The position numbers and the translations under genes were made by a program. A DNA stretch of 64,000 bases from Sebaldella termitidis ATCC 33386 (GTDB lineage: Bacteria > Fusobacteriota > Fusobacteriia > Fusobacteriales > Leptotrichiaceae). The notes under the pieces are model-generated. The model had not been told where the DNA came from. It ran no database searches and saw nothing but the letters and a program-made list of their open reading frames with translations. Shown one piece after another: positions 46,625-55,391 of the stretch. Numbering within the stretch: the first letter of the stretch is position 1; each line of letters opens with the position of its first letter. The stretch covers positions 620,001 to 684,000 of the forward strand of contig NC_013517.1 of the NCBI RefSeq assembly GCF_000024405.1, in the 5' to 3' direction.

Positions 46625-47233
46625 ATGAAAAAAATTTTAGTGATACTTACATTATTTATGCTTTCAATGTCCAGCTTTTCATTTGGATGGTTCAAAAGCA
46701 ACAAACCAAAAAATTATAGCTTAGAAGCAACTATAAGAACGAACAAAGGTGACATAAACGTATTTTTATATCCGGAAGCAGCCCCTTTAGCAGTGTTAAA
46801 CTTTGTGAATCTTTCGAGAAGAGGATTCTATAACGGACTGACTTTTCACAGAGTACTTCCGAATACACTTGTTCAGGGCGGAGATCCGAACGGTGACGGA
46901 ACAGGAGGACCTGGTTACACATTTGATGATGAAATAGCAAAATGGCTGAATTTTGATGATCCGGGAATGCTGGCAATGGCAAATTCAGGACCAGATACAA
47001 ACGGAAGTCAGTTTTTTATAACAATAAATCCTTTGGATCAGCTAAACGGGAAATATACTATTTTCGGTGAACTAAAGACAAGAGCGGATTTAAGTGTTTT
47101 GAAAACAATAAGACAGGGCGATGTAATTAACAGCATAGAGATAAGAGGAAAAGATTATGAAGAGTTCCTGATGCTTTATGCAAATCAGCTGGATGAATGG
47201 AATGCAGCACTAAATGCAAAATTTAGACAGTAA
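46625..47233 (+). CDS. Exported cyclophilin-type peptidyl-prolyl isomerase
   Basis: 202 residues. Signal peptide ILVILTLFMLSMSSFSFG to about residue 21, then the cyclophilin fold: TNKGDINVFLYPEAAP, NFVNLSRRGFYNGLTFHRVL with catalytic Arg, VQGGDPNGDGTGGPGYTFDDE, and GSQFFITINP with Phe. Assists periplasmic protein folding, like PpiA. AGGAGG precedes ATG; terminator follows. Confidence 0.94.
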   Translation: MKKILVILTLFMLSMSSFSFGWFKSNKPKNYSLEATIRTNKGDINVFLYPEAAPLAVLNFVNLSRRGFYNGLTFHRVLPNTLVQGGDPNGDGTGGPGYTFDDEIAKWLNFDDPGMLAMANSGPDTNGSQFFITINPLDQLNGKYTIFGELKTRADLSVLKTIRQGDVINSIEIRGKDYEEFLMLYANQLDEWNAALNAKFRQ

Positions 47234-47241
47234 ATAATATT

Positions 47242-47270
47242 AAAGGGTGTAAGTTATTACACCCTTTTTG
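47242..47270 (+). terminator. Terminator of the cyclophilin gene
   Basis: AAAGGGTGTAA (47242-47252) pairs with TTACACCCTTT (47257-47267), then T run. Confidence 0.9.
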
Positions 47271-47361
47271 TATGGCTATAAAAAATAGAATAATAAAAAA
47301 TAATGTTTTGAAAGAAAATAATATATAATATGAATAATACTGGATATATGAAAAACAGACA

Positions 47362-47420
47362 TAAGGTTTTGACGGAAACTGCATTTGGTTAATTTTTAGA
47401 AATGCAGTATCAGAGCCTTA
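47362..47420. other. Nested inverted repeat in the spacer before rpmE
   Basis: Outer TAAGG (47362-47366)/CCTTA (47416-47420) enclose ACTGCATTT (47378-47386)/AAATGCAGT (47400-47408). It lies upstream of the rpmE promoter, so it is not part of the L31 leader. No T-tract. Could be a structured RNA, operator or relic; the rest of 47271-47494 shows nothing else. Confidence 0.35.
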
Positions 47421-47494
47421 CAGCAGAAAATTATACGCTAAATCTTCTGAGATCTGCTTCCAGAAACTGTCTGTTGAAATGTTCAGAAAATACC

Positions 47495-47523
47495 TTGAAA
47501 AAAAAAAAAACATATGATACAAT
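47495..47523 (+). promoter_or_regulatory. Promoter of rpmE
   Basis: TTGAAA (47495-47500), 17-base A-rich spacer, TACAAT (47518-47523) with a TG-A extended -10; leader about 40 bases. Confidence 0.7.
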
Positions 47524-47568
47524 AATACGAACTATGAAAATTTTAAAATGTTGGAAAGGAGTACAAGG

Positions 47569-47811
47569 ATGAGAAAAGATATACATCCAGACTACAGATT
47601 AGTGGTTTTTGAAGATACTAGTAATGGATTTAAATTTTTAACAAAATCTACAAAGGCGACAAGAGAAACAACTGTTTGGGAAGACGGTAAGGAATACCCG
47701 GTTGTTAAAGTTGCTACAAGCTCTACATCACATCCATTCTATACAGGAAAATCTAAATTTGTTGATGAAACTGGAAGAGTTGATAAATTTAAGAAAAAAT
47801 ATAATTTATAA
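47569..47811 (+). CDS. rpmE2: 50S ribosomal protein L31 type B
   Basis: 80 residues. [20 protein letters not shown] at the start and [20 protein letters not shown] near the end are diagnostic of L31. It has none of the zinc-binding cysteines, so it is the zinc-independent (type B) form. Start 47569 has AAAGGAG seven bases before it; a slightly longer frame includes the ribosome site and is rejected. Confidence 0.95.
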   Translation: MRKDIHPDYRLVVFEDTSNGFKFLTKSTKATRETTVWEDGKEYPVVKVATSSTSHPFYTGKSKFVDETGRVDKFKKKYNL

Positions 47812-47815
47812 TAAA

Positions 47816-47860
47816 CAGAGGGAGCTATTAGGTGTAATAGTAATCTCTGCTTTTTTTATG
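47816..47860 (+). terminator. Terminator of rpmE2
   Basis: CAGAG ... CTCTG outer pairs with an inner CTATTA/TAATAG helix, then CTTTTTTT. Confidence 0.75.
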
Positions 47861-47887
47861 AAAATACAATGAGGGAGTGAAATATAA

Positions 47888-48511
47888 ATGTCTGTTATCG
47901 AAATAAAACATCCGTTAATAGAGCATAAACTGACTAATCTAAGAAACAAGTACACAGATACTAAGTTATTCAGAGAAAGCTTAAATGAAATAGCAGGGTT
48001 AATGACTTATGAAGCTACAAAGGATTTGGAAGTAAAGGAAGTGGAAACGGAAACTCCGCTTCAGATGACAATAACAAAGGTTTTGAGCCAGCCGGTGACT
48101 TTGGTTCCTATATTAAGAGCAGGACTGGGAATGGTAGAAGGAATACTTCAGTTTGTTCCTACTGCAAAAGTAGGTCATTTAGGGGTATACAGAAATGAAG
48201 AAACTCTTGAACCTGTTTATTATTACGCAAAAATGCCTTCGAATGTGGCAGAAAGCAAGGTTCTGATAGTAGATCCCATGCTGGCGACAGGAGGTTCGGT
48301 TAACTATACTATAGATTATCTGAAAGGCGTCGGTGTAAGCAACATATCATTTTTATGTATAATAGCCGCTCCGGAGGGAATCGCAAAAGTAGTGGAAAGA
48401 CATCCTGACGTGGATATATATGCAGCATGTATAGATGAAGGATTAAATGAACATGCATATATATATCCGGGACTCGGAGATGCCGGAGACAGAATTTTCG
48501 GAACTAAGTAA
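47888..48511 (+). CDS. upp: Uracil phosphoribosyltransferase
   Basis: 207 residues, full length. Makes UMP from uracil and [37 protein letters not shown], and PRPP loop [15 protein letters not shown]; uracil-binding [17 protein letters not shown] at the C-terminus. GAGGGAG upstream. Monocistronic between two terminators; salvage partner of the uracil permease. Confidence 0.97.
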   Translation: MSVIEIKHPLIEHKLTNLRNKYTDTKLFRESLNEIAGLMTYEATKDLEVKEVETETPLQMTITKVLSQPVTLVPILRAGLGMVEGILQFVPTAKVGHLGVYRNEETLEPVYYYAKMPSNVAESKVLIVDPMLATGGSVNYTIDYLKGVGVSNISFLCIIAAPEGIAKVVERHPDVDIYAACIDEGLNEHAYIYPGLGDAGDRIFGTK

Positions 48512-48561
48512 AAGAAACATCTGGATTTAAAGAAAAAATATATTGAAAATAAATATATGAA

Positions 48562-48600
48562 AAAGGGACTAAACTCTGGTCCCTTTCGTCTGTTTTTTTG
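48562..48600 (+). terminator. Terminator of upp
   Basis: AAAGGGAC (48562-48569) pairs with GTCCCTTT (48579-48586), followed after CGTCTG by seven T. Confidence 0.8.
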
Positions 48601-48736
48601 AAAAAAATATTATTCAGAGAATATAATAAATTTTTATAATACATGCGAACTGTTAATATATAACTATTTGTCAATGAATAATAAAAAATTAATCATATAA
48701 AATAATAAAAATTTATAATTATCTCTGAAAAAAATA

Positions 48737-48745
48737 TGTTATACT
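48737..48745 (+). promoter_or_regulatory. Extended -10 promoter of the hldE-ackA operon
   Basis: TG-T-TATACT at 48737-48745; no good -35. The 240-base spacer before it shows no gene. Confidence 0.4.
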
Positions 48746-48837
48746 AAAATAATGATATTGGTGTAATGTCCTTTTTATTTTTACTTAAAGGATATTAAAA
48801 ATAAACAGAACATTATGCCAAAAAAGAGGAGTTTAGA

Positions 48838-49329
48838 ATGAGAAATTTACTGGACAGGGAAAATGTGGAAAAGTTTATTTCCGATTTAAAAAAACAGAAT
48901 AAGAAAGTAGTTTTTACAAATGGTGTGTTTGATATACTGCATGTAGGGCATCTTACATATCTGGAAGAGGCAAAATCATTTGGAGATATTCTGGTAGTGG
49001 GAATAAACAGTGATTCATCAGTAAAGGTGAATAAAGGAGATAAAAGACCAATAAACAGCGAACAAGACAGGGCAAAAATGATACTTGGACTGAAACCCGT
49101 TGATTATGCTGTTATTTTTGACGAAAAAACTCCTGTGGAAATAATAGGGAAAATCAAACCGGATATTCATATAAAAGGCGGGGATTATAAAAAAGAAGAG
49201 TTGCCGGAGACTGAAATAGTAGAAAAAAACGGCGGAACCGTGGAAATTTTATCTTTTGTGGATAATAAATCTACTACGGGAGTAATAGAAAAAATATTGG
49301 ATGTTTATGGGAGTAAGAATGGAAAGTAA
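48838..49329 (+). CDS. hldE: D-glycero-beta-D-manno-heptose 1-phosphate adenylyltransferase
   Basis: 163 residues, corresponding to only the C-terminal nucleotidyltransferase domain of the bifunctional HldE (RfaE2/HldC-like). It transfers AMP from ATP to heptose-1-phosphate for the LPS inner core. Nucleotidyltransferase motif FTNGVFDILHVGHLTYLEEA near residue 26-45 with the HxGH site; KGGDYKKEELPETEIVE near 120. The kinase domain must be encoded elsewhere. Overlaps tsaE by 11 bases. GAGGAG upstream of ATG. Confidence 0.92.
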   Translation: MRNLLDRENVEKFISDLKKQNKKVVFTNGVFDILHVGHLTYLEEAKSFGDILVVGINSDSSVKVNKGDKRPINSEQDRAKMILGLKPVDYAVIFDEKTPVEIIGKIKPDIHIKGGDYKKEELPETEIVEKNGGTVEILSFVDNKSTTGVIEKILDVYGSKNGK

Positions 49330-49771
49330 AGTTTTGACTTTTGAAGAACTGGACAAGCTTGCGGAAAATATTGCACGAATATTAAAAAGAGGCGACAGTC
49401 TCGCACTGATTGGAGATCTGGGAACGGGAAAAACCACTTTTACAAAGAATATCTGTAAATATTTTAACATTACTGAAAATGTGAAAAGTCCTACTTTTAA
49501 TTATGTTATAGAATATAATTCTGGTGATATTCCAATATACCATTTCGATGTATACAGACTGGAAGAAGCATCGGAAATATACGATATAGGCTATGAAGAT
49601 TATCTTGGCGGTGAAGGAATATCCATTATAGAATGGGCTGACAAAATATCGGACGAGCTTCCGGAAGATACACTTTTTTTAGAGCTGGCCTATGATACTG
49701 AAAGAACAAGAAAAGTATCGGTATATAAATTAATAAACGGAGAAAAAAAATATGTTGATATTGGGAATTAG
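49319..49771 (+). CDS. tsaE: tRNA t6A biosynthesis ATPase
   Basis: 150 residues. Partner of TsaB/TsaD in threonylcarbamoyl-adenosine (t6A37) synthesis. Walker A IGDLGTGKTTFTK near residue 32-44, SPTFNYVIEY, YHFDVYRL and the Walker B-like ISIIEWADK. Start 49319 has GGGAG five bases upstream. Overlaps hldE and tsaB by 11 and 20 bases. Confidence 0.95.
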   Translation: MESKVLTFEELDKLAENIARILKRGDSLALIGDLGTGKTTFTKNICKYFNITENVKSPTFNYVIEYNSGDIPIYHFDVYRLEEASEIYDIGYEDYLGGEGISIIEWADKISDELPEDTLFLELAYDTERTRKVSVYKLINGEKKYVDIGN

Positions 49772-50441
49772 TGCTACAACCAAAACAGGAAGTATAGCTA
49801 TATATGATGAAGACAGGGGACTTCTGGGAGAAGTTACTGTAGATATAGAAAAAACTCATTCAGGAACACTTTTGGATAAAATTGATAAGCTCCTTGAATG
49901 GACATCAAAAAAAATATCAGATATAGATGAAGTAGCGGTGTCAAATGGTCCGGGATCATTTACGGGAGTGAGAATAGCAATAGCTACGGTAAAGGGTTTG
50001 TTCTTTGTGAAAAAAATACCTGTTTACCCTGTAAACGAACTCGATGCACTTGCTTATCAGGTGAATATGCCTGGTGAAAAAGTCGTATCTGTTATTGATT
50101 CAAGAAAAGAAAAAATTTATTATTCAATATCAAGAATAGAAAAAGATGGTTTGAAACTTCTGGAAGGGTATCATGTAGCAAAACTGGATGACCTTCTGGA
50201 AAAGCTGCATGCTGAAAATTGTGATTATTATTTTTCAGGAGACGGAGCCTTTAATTACAGGGGAAAAATCAGTGACAAGCTGGGAGAAAAGGCAAAATTT
50301 CCTCTGTATTCAAATATAAAAATAAAAGCTTCCACATTAATACTGATCAGAAAAAATTATGAAAAAGCAGACATCTACAGTCTGAAACCATATTATCTGG
50401 AAAAATCTCAAGCAGAAAAGGAGATAAAGAATGGCACTTAA
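49752..50441 (+). CDS. tsaB: tRNA t6A biosynthesis protein
   Basis: 229 residues, ASKHA-fold YeaZ family, scaffold of the t6A complex with TsaD and TsaE. LILGISATTKTGSIAIYD at the N-terminus, the tell-tale VSNGPGSFTGVRIAIATVKG near residue 70, and SVIDSRKEKIYYS. Overlaps tsaE and ftsY; co-translation likely. Confidence 0.94.
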   Translation: MLILGISATTKTGSIAIYDEDRGLLGEVTVDIEKTHSGTLLDKIDKLLEWTSKKISDIDEVAVSNGPGSFTGVRIAIATVKGLFFVKKIPVYPVNELDALAYQVNMPGEKVVSVIDSRKEKIYYSISRIEKDGLKLLEGYHVAKLDDLLEKLHAENCDYYFSGDGAFNYRGKISDKLGEKAKFPLYSNIKIKASTLILIRKNYEKADIYSLKPYYLEKSQAEKEIKNGT

Positions 50442-51474
50442 AGATTTGTTCAAGCTGAAAAAAAATAAAGCTGAAATTGATGAAGATAAAAATGCCGATG
50501 CATTGGAAGAAAACATCGGGGAGGCAGTGAGCGAAGAAGTTAGTAAACAGGCTGAAGAATACACTGCTGAAAAGCCGAAACCTCTGAAAGAAAGACTTGT
50601 AAAGACTAAAAAAGGATTTTTTACAAAGCTGAAAGAGGTTTTTACAGGAAAGCCGATAGATGATGAAATGTATGAGGAGCTGGAAGATCTGCTGATACAG
50701 TCGGATCTTGGTTTTGATATGACATTAAGAGTAATAGAGGAATTGGAAGAACGTGTGAAAAAAGCTAAAGTGAAGGATTCAGAAGAGGTATATGAAATAT
50801 TAAAGCAGATTCTGAGAGAAAAAATTTCCAGTGAAAACAGTGCTTTGGACATAGTGGACGGGAAATTAAATATAATCCTTGTAGTGGGTGTAAACGGAGT
50901 AGGAAAAACAACCTCTATTGGTAAAATAGCAAGCAAGCTGAAGCAGAAAAATAAGAAGGTAATAATAGGAGCAGCTGATACTTTCAGGGCGGCGGCAATA
51001 GAACAGCTGGAAGAATGGGGTAAGAGAACCGGTGTGGAAGTAATAAAACAGTCGCACGGAAGCGATCCCGGGGCAGTAGTTTTCGATACAATAAGTACAG
51101 CAAGAAGTAAAAAATATGATGTAGCAATTATAGATACAGCCGGAAGACTTCACAATAAATCTGATCTGATGAAGGAGCTGGAGAAAATAAATAAAATAAT
51201 CATTCAGCAGTCTGGTGAAGATAATTTTGAAAAATTACTTGTAATAGACAGTACGACCGGTCAGAATGGACTCCAGCAGGCAAAGCTGTTTAATGAAATC
51301 GTTGATTTATCAGGTGTGATACTTACCAAATTTGACGGTACCGCAAAGGGAGGAATTATTTTTGCGATATCAGATGAGCTGAAAAAGCCTATAAAATATC
51401 TCGGAGTTGGTGAAGGGATAGAGGATCTGCGTGAATTTAATGCCGATGAATTTGTTAATGCAATTTTTGATTAA
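50431..51474 (+). CDS. ftsY: Signal recognition particle receptor
   Basis: 347 residues. Acidic, low-complexity A domain (about residues 1-60), N domain helices (LEDLLIQSDLGFDMTLRV), and the SRP GTPase G domain: G1 GVNGVGKTTSIGK, DTFRAAAIEQL, G3 DTAGR, G4 TKFDGTAKGG, closing GEGIEDLREF. Guides ribosome-SRP to the membrane. Overlaps tsaB by 11 bases. Confidence 0.97.
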   Translation: MALKDLFKLKKNKAEIDEDKNADALEENIGEAVSEEVSKQAEEYTAEKPKPLKERLVKTKKGFFTKLKEVFTGKPIDDEMYEELEDLLIQSDLGFDMTLRVIEELEERVKKAKVKDSEEVYEILKQILREKISSENSALDIVDGKLNIILVVGVNGVGKTTSIGKIASKLKQKNKKVIIGAADTFRAAAIEQLEEWGKRTGVEVIKQSHGSDPGAVVFDTISTARSKKYDVAIIDTAGRLHNKSDLMKELEKINKIIIQQSGEDNFEKLLVIDSTTGQNGLQQAKLFNEIVDLSGVILTKFDGTAKGGIIFAISDELKKPIKYLGVGEGIEDLREFNADEFVNAIFD

Positions 51475-51505
51475 ATATATATAAAACATTAAGGAGTGAT
51501 GGAAA

Positions 51506-52510
51506 TTGTCAAGTTTGATGGAACAAATTAAAAGCAAGGCTAAAGACCTCAGAAAAAAAGTAGTATTACCCGAAACAGAGGATACAAGGGTAATAGAAGC
51601 AGCTGCACAGCTGATAAAAGAGGGGACAGTAAAAGTAGTATTGGTAGGTGCGGCTGATGAAATAAAAGCCAGTGCCGAAAAATTAGGGGTATGTGTAGAA
51701 GGTGCAGAAATATTAAACCCGAAAGAATATGCTCAGATGGATGACTTTGTGCAGGAACTTTTTAAATTAAGAGAAAAAAAAGGAATGACATTGGAAAAAG
51801 CCAAAAAAATACTGGAGCATGATAATCTTTACTTTGGAGCAATGCTTGTAAGAAAAGGATATGCAGCGGGAATGGTAGCGGGGTCGAATTCGCCGACAGC
51901 AGATGTTCTGAGAGCAGCAATACATGTAGTAGGTACAAAGCCGGGTCTTAAAACTGTATCAAGTTCCATGATTATGATAACAAATACACCTGAATACGGT
52001 GAAAACGGAGTTCTTATTTTTGGTGACTGCGGTGTCATACCAAAGCCTACTTCTGAACAGCTTGCAGATATAGCAATTTCAAGCGCTGAAAAAGCAAGAA
52101 GTCTGGTAGATATAAAAGAGCCAAAGGTGGCGATGCTGTCATTTTCAACTTATGGAAGCGCTTCTTCGGAAGATGTAACCAGAGTGCAGGAAGCAGTAGA
52201 AATCTTAAAGTCAAGAAATGTTGATTTCAAATTCGGCGGAGAATTACAATTTGATGCGGCAGTGGTGCCGGAAGTATCACGTAAAAAAGCTCCTAACAGT
52301 GAGGTAAAAGGAGAGGCTAATATTTTGATATTCCCGGATCTGGGTGCTGGAAATATAGGATATAAAATAGCACAAAGACTTGCCAAAGCGGAAGCTTTAG
52401 GTCCGTTAATACAAGGTCTGGCAAAGCCTATACATGATCTGTCAAGAGGATGCAGTGTACAGGATATAGTAAATGTAGCGGCCATCACGGCAGTAGAATC
52501 AGAATTATAA
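51506..52510 (+). CDS. pta: Phosphate acetyltransferase
   Basis: 334 residues, the short single-domain form. Converts acetyl-CoA and phosphate to acetyl phosphate. RKKVVLPETEDTRVIEAA, VRKGYAAGMVAGSNSPTADV, SSSMIMI and FPDLGAGNIGYKIAQRL are family motifs. Start codon is TTG at 51506, nine bases after AAGGAG; the next ATG (51518) is too far from the site. ackA follows after 17 bases. Confidence 0.95.
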   Translation: MSSLMEQIKSKAKDLRKKVVLPETEDTRVIEAAAQLIKEGTVKVVLVGAADEIKASAEKLGVCVEGAEILNPKEYAQMDDFVQELFKLREKKGMTLEKAKKILEHDNLYFGAMLVRKGYAAGMVAGSNSPTADVLRAAIHVVGTKPGLKTVSSSMIMITNTPEYGENGVLIFGDCGVIPKPTSEQLADIAISSAEKARSLVDIKEPKVAMLSFSTYGSASSEDVTRVQEAVEILKSRNVDFKFGGELQFDAAVVPEVSRKKAPNSEVKGEANILIFPDLGAGNIGYKIAQRLAKAEALGPLIQGLAKPIHDLSRGCSVQDIVNVAAITAVESEL

Positions 52511-52527
52511 TTTTTTAGGAGGAAAAA

Positions 52528-53721
52528 ATGAAAGTTTTAGTGATTAACAGTGGAAGTTCTTCGTTAAAGTTTGAACTGGTAGATATGACTAAGGAGGAGA
52601 CTCTTGCAAAGGGAATTTGTGAAAGAATAGGAATAAATGATTCAAAATTAGTTTATAAAAATATAGTAAAAGATACAAAAAATGAAATATCAGAGGACAT
52701 GCCGAATCACAAAGTAGCAATTGATCTGGTATTAAAAGCCCTTCAGGATTCTGAAAGCGGGAATATAGCCGATGTAAACGAAATAGATGCAATAGGCCAC
52801 AGAGTGGTACACGGCGGGGAATATTTTAAGGAATCGGCATTAATAACTGACGAAGCTTTGAAAAAAATAGAAGAAGTAGCAGAGCTTGCCCCTCTTCATA
52901 ATCCTGCTAACATTATGGGAATAAAAGTAATGCAGGAGCTGCTTCCGGGGAAACCAAATGTAGCGGTATTCGATACTGCATTCCATCAGACAATGCCTTC
53001 AGAAGCATATATGTACGCCCTTCCGTATGAAGATTATACAGAACTAAAAGTAAGAAAATATGGATTTCACGGAACGTCTCATAAATATGTAAGTGAGAGA
53101 ACAGCTGAATTAATTGATAATAAAAATTCAAAAATAATTGTGTGCCACCTTGGAAACGGAGCGAGTATTTCAGCAGTTAAGAATGGTGAATCTATAGATA
53201 CTTCAATGGGTCTTACGCCTCTTCAGGGACTTATGATGGGGACAAGATGCGGAGATCTTGATCCTGCAGCTGTATTATATATAATGGAAAAAAGAGGAAT
53301 GGACTCAAAACAGATGGATGCAAGAATGAATAAGCAATCAGGAGTTCTGGGGATATTTGGAAAAAGTTCGGATTTTAGAGATCTGGAAGATGCCAATGCT
53401 TTAGGAGATGACAGAGCTTATCTTGCACACCACATGTTTACATACAGAGTAAAATCATATATAGGGGCGTATGCAGCAGCATTAAACGGTGTAGATGCCA
53501 TAGCTTTTACAGGCGGTGTAGGAGAAAATGATTCAGCTGTAAGAAGAGACATATGCAACGGGTTAAAATTCCTCGGAGTAGAGCTGAATGAAGAAATAAA
53601 TGAAAAAAGAATCAGCGGAGATGTAGAATTAAGCACTGCAGCTTCCAAAGTAAGAATATTCAAAATAGAAACAGCAGAAGAATTAATGATAGCAAGAGAT
53701 ACATACGCTTTAGCAAAATAA
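52528..53721 (+). CDS. ackA: Acetate kinase
   Basis: 397 residues. Acetyl phosphate plus ADP to acetate and ATP, the substrate-level ATP step of mixed-acid fermentation. INSGSSSLKFEL at the start, DAIGHRVVHGG, FDTAFHQTMP, YGFHGTSHKYV, LGNGASISA, and GGVGEND motif. AGGAGG precedes ATG. Last gene of the six-gene operon; terminator follows. Confidence 0.97.
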   Translation: MKVLVINSGSSSLKFELVDMTKEETLAKGICERIGINDSKLVYKNIVKDTKNEISEDMPNHKVAIDLVLKALQDSESGNIADVNEIDAIGHRVVHGGEYFKESALITDEALKKIEEVAELAPLHNPANIMGIKVMQELLPGKPNVAVFDTAFHQTMPSEAYMYALPYEDYTELKVRKYGFHGTSHKYVSERTAELIDNKNSKIIVCHLGNGASISAVKNGESIDTSMGLTPLQGLMMGTRCGDLDPAAVLYIMEKRGMDSKQMDARMNKQSGVLGIFGKSSDFRDLEDANALGDDRAYLAHHMFTYRVKSYIGAYAAALNGVDAIAFTGGVGENDSAVRRDICNGLKFLGVELNEEINEKRISGDVELSTAASKVRIFKIETAEELMIARDTYALAK

Positions 53722-53730
53722 TGAAAAAAA

Positions 53731-53776
53731 AGGAAACAGTGATGTTATTTTATACCATAACACTGTTTCTTTTTTA
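53731..53776 (+). terminator. Terminator of the hldE-ackA operon
   Basis: GAAACAGTG (53733-53741) pairs with CACTGTTTC (53761-53769), inner GTTA/TAAC, then T run. Confidence 0.85.
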
Positions 53777-53787
53777 TTAAATATTAA

Positions 53788-53816
53788 TTGACAAAAATTA
53801 TCAATTTTGATAACAT
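53788..53816 (+). promoter_or_regulatory. Promoter with overlapping Fur-like palindrome
   Basis: TTGACA (53788-53793), 17-base spacer, TAACAT (53811-53816). TTATCAATTTTGATAA (53798-53813) is a perfect 16-bp palindrome inside the spacer and -10, similar in composition and placing to the site at 13930-13950. Confidence 0.65.
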
Positions 53817-53909
53817 TTGTATATAGAATGGTTTTTTAAATGGAATATTTTAAATATTTGGAATTAATAACGGCAGAAAACAATTTTGGATTATTGGGAG
53901 TGGTATGAA

Positions 53910-54776
53910 ATGATAATATTGGCAGATGAATCTGGAACTGCAAGGATTACAGCAAGAGGAATCCTCGTTTTATTATTGGTGATGTGCTTTCCTTTTCTAA
54001 CAATGAGCAACAGAGAGGAAGTTAAAGCGGCAGCGGTAAATGACAGAAATCAAAGTGTAGATGAGATTTCAAAAGAATTGTCAAATCCTGTGTCTTCTTT
54101 ATATATTTTTCCTTTTGAATACGATTTTGACGGTGATGTAGGACCGAATTACGGAAAAAGAAATACTTTGAATATACAGCCTGTAATACCTGTAAATCTT
54201 GGTAAAGACTGGAAAGTAATAATAAGAACAATAATTCCTCTGATACAGCAAAATGATATATACGGAGATACTTCGCAAAAGGGTGTGGGAGACATTGAAC
54301 AGAGCTTCTTTTTTGCACCGCAGAGCAGTTCGTCGCAGGGAGCAAATAAGCTTATATGGGGTGTGGGACCTATCGTAAATATTCCATTGGGCAATGATGA
54401 TTTCAGCTCTAAAAAGTGGGCTTTTGGACCTGCTGCTACGCTTGTGGTACAGACAGAAAACTGGACTTTCGGAGGTCTTGCAGAGCAATTATGGTCAACA
54501 GGCGGTGAAGGTGACAGAGATATTAACGAAACATCAGTTCAGCCATTTGTGGCGTATCATATAAAAGGCGGGTGGACGGTAAGCGGAAATGTGGAGCTTG
54601 ATTATGACTGGGTAGATAATGAGCTCAGTGCCCCTTTGGAAGTGGGAGTGGGAAAAATAGTGAAGCTGGGCGGAGTAGTACCGTTAAGTATTGGAATATC
54701 TCCGCGTTACTATCTGAAACGTACTGATATGGATCCAAGATGGGGCGTAAAATTGATGTTTGTAGTTGTATTATAA
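53910..54776 (+). CDS. Outer-membrane beta-barrel protein of unknown substrate
   Basis: 288 residues. N-terminus MIILADESGTARITARG then hydrophobic ILVLLLVMCFPFLT, a signal peptide with an unusually long n-region. The mature part alternates polar and hydrophobic strands: SLYIFPFEYDFDGDVGPNYG, TLNIQPVIPVNLGKDWKVII, KLIWGVGPIVNIPLG, WTFGGLAEQLWS, YHIKGGWTVSGNVELDYDW, ending MFVVVL. This pattern matches small transporter-like barrels often annotated as neuromedin-U-like or 'transporter'. Start chosen for GGGAG nine bases upstream. A Fur-like palindrome at its promoter suggests a metal or heme connection. Confidence 0.7.
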   Translation: MIILADESGTARITARGILVLLLVMCFPFLTMSNREEVKAAAVNDRNQSVDEISKELSNPVSSLYIFPFEYDFDGDVGPNYGKRNTLNIQPVIPVNLGKDWKVIIRTIIPLIQQNDIYGDTSQKGVGDIEQSFFFAPQSSSSQGANKLIWGVGPIVNIPLGNDDFSSKKWAFGPAATLVVQTENWTFGGLAEQLWSTGGEGDRDINETSVQPFVAYHIKGGWTVSGNVELDYDWVDNELSAPLEVGVGKIVKLGGVVPLSIGISPRYYLKRTDMDPRWGVKLMFVVVL

Positions 54777-54796
54777 TATAAAAATATATAGTTATA

Positions 54797-54828
54797 AAAA
54801 ACGGGTCAAACAGAATACCCGTTTTTTT
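54797..54828 (+). terminator. Terminator of barrel gene
   Basis: AAAAACGGGT (54797-54806) pairs with ACCCGTTTTT (54817-54826), T run after. Confidence 0.88.
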
Positions 54829-55256
54829 AATCTGGTATTATTCGTTATTTTATTGATTACTCAATACTGAAGCTCTGTTTAGTTATAAGGAGTGCTATTA
54901 TCAGCCGGATGAATTACTGTGCTTTTGTTTTTCAGGCTGCTGAATATTCAGTAAATAATAAATGATTTTGATAATTGTTAACAGATTCAGTAATGATTAT
55001 CAAAAAAAATTAATGTATTGAATATAATAGATAAAAATAGATTGTGAAAATATTAATTTTTAAATAATTGCATATATAAATGAAAAATAATTTATTCGAT
55101 AAAATAAAATGAAATAATCGGAACAAAATAATTGTCTGTATTACTTTTGAATAAAGTCGTAGAAAGATTTTAACATATAGAAAACTAATGATAAAAAGTT
55201 GTTTTTGAAAAAATATATATAATTAAAGGGAAATACAAGATTTAACTTGACTTAAA
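54829..55256. other. Long spacer upstream of the hydrogenase operon
   Basis: About 430 bases with no gene. Contains the TTTTGATAAT/ATTATCAAAA inverted pair; otherwise AT-rich sequence without ORFs or clear hairpins. Confidence 0.5.
54966..55005. promoter_or_regulatory. Fur-like half sites as a 10-bp inverted repeat
   Basis: TTTTGATAAT (54966-54975) and ATTATCAAAA (54996-55005) are exact inverse copies, 20 bases apart, sharing the GATAAT core with the palindromes at 13930 and 53798. Confidence 0.4.
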
Positions 55257-55284
55257 AGCTATTTAGTGTATAATATCGTTATGT
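55257..55284 (+). promoter_or_regulatory. Promoter of the hydrogenase operon
   Basis: TTGACT (55257-55262), 16-base spacer, TATAAT (55279-55284). Leader of about 100 bases; TTGTGA at 55304 could be half of a Rex site. Confidence 0.65.
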
Positions 55285-55391
55285 AAATTTTCTTTGTGAA
55301 AAAATTAACTTAGTAAGATAAACAAAATGTTTAATATCAAAAAAAATTTAATATAAAAATATTTGATTGACAAAATAAAGGAGGAAAAGAA

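Noticed and set aside
47404-47572. 56-codon frame ending in an ATGA overlap with rpmE2
   Set aside because: No ribosome site, spans the rpmE2 promoter and its poly-A spacer; the overlap looks like chance.
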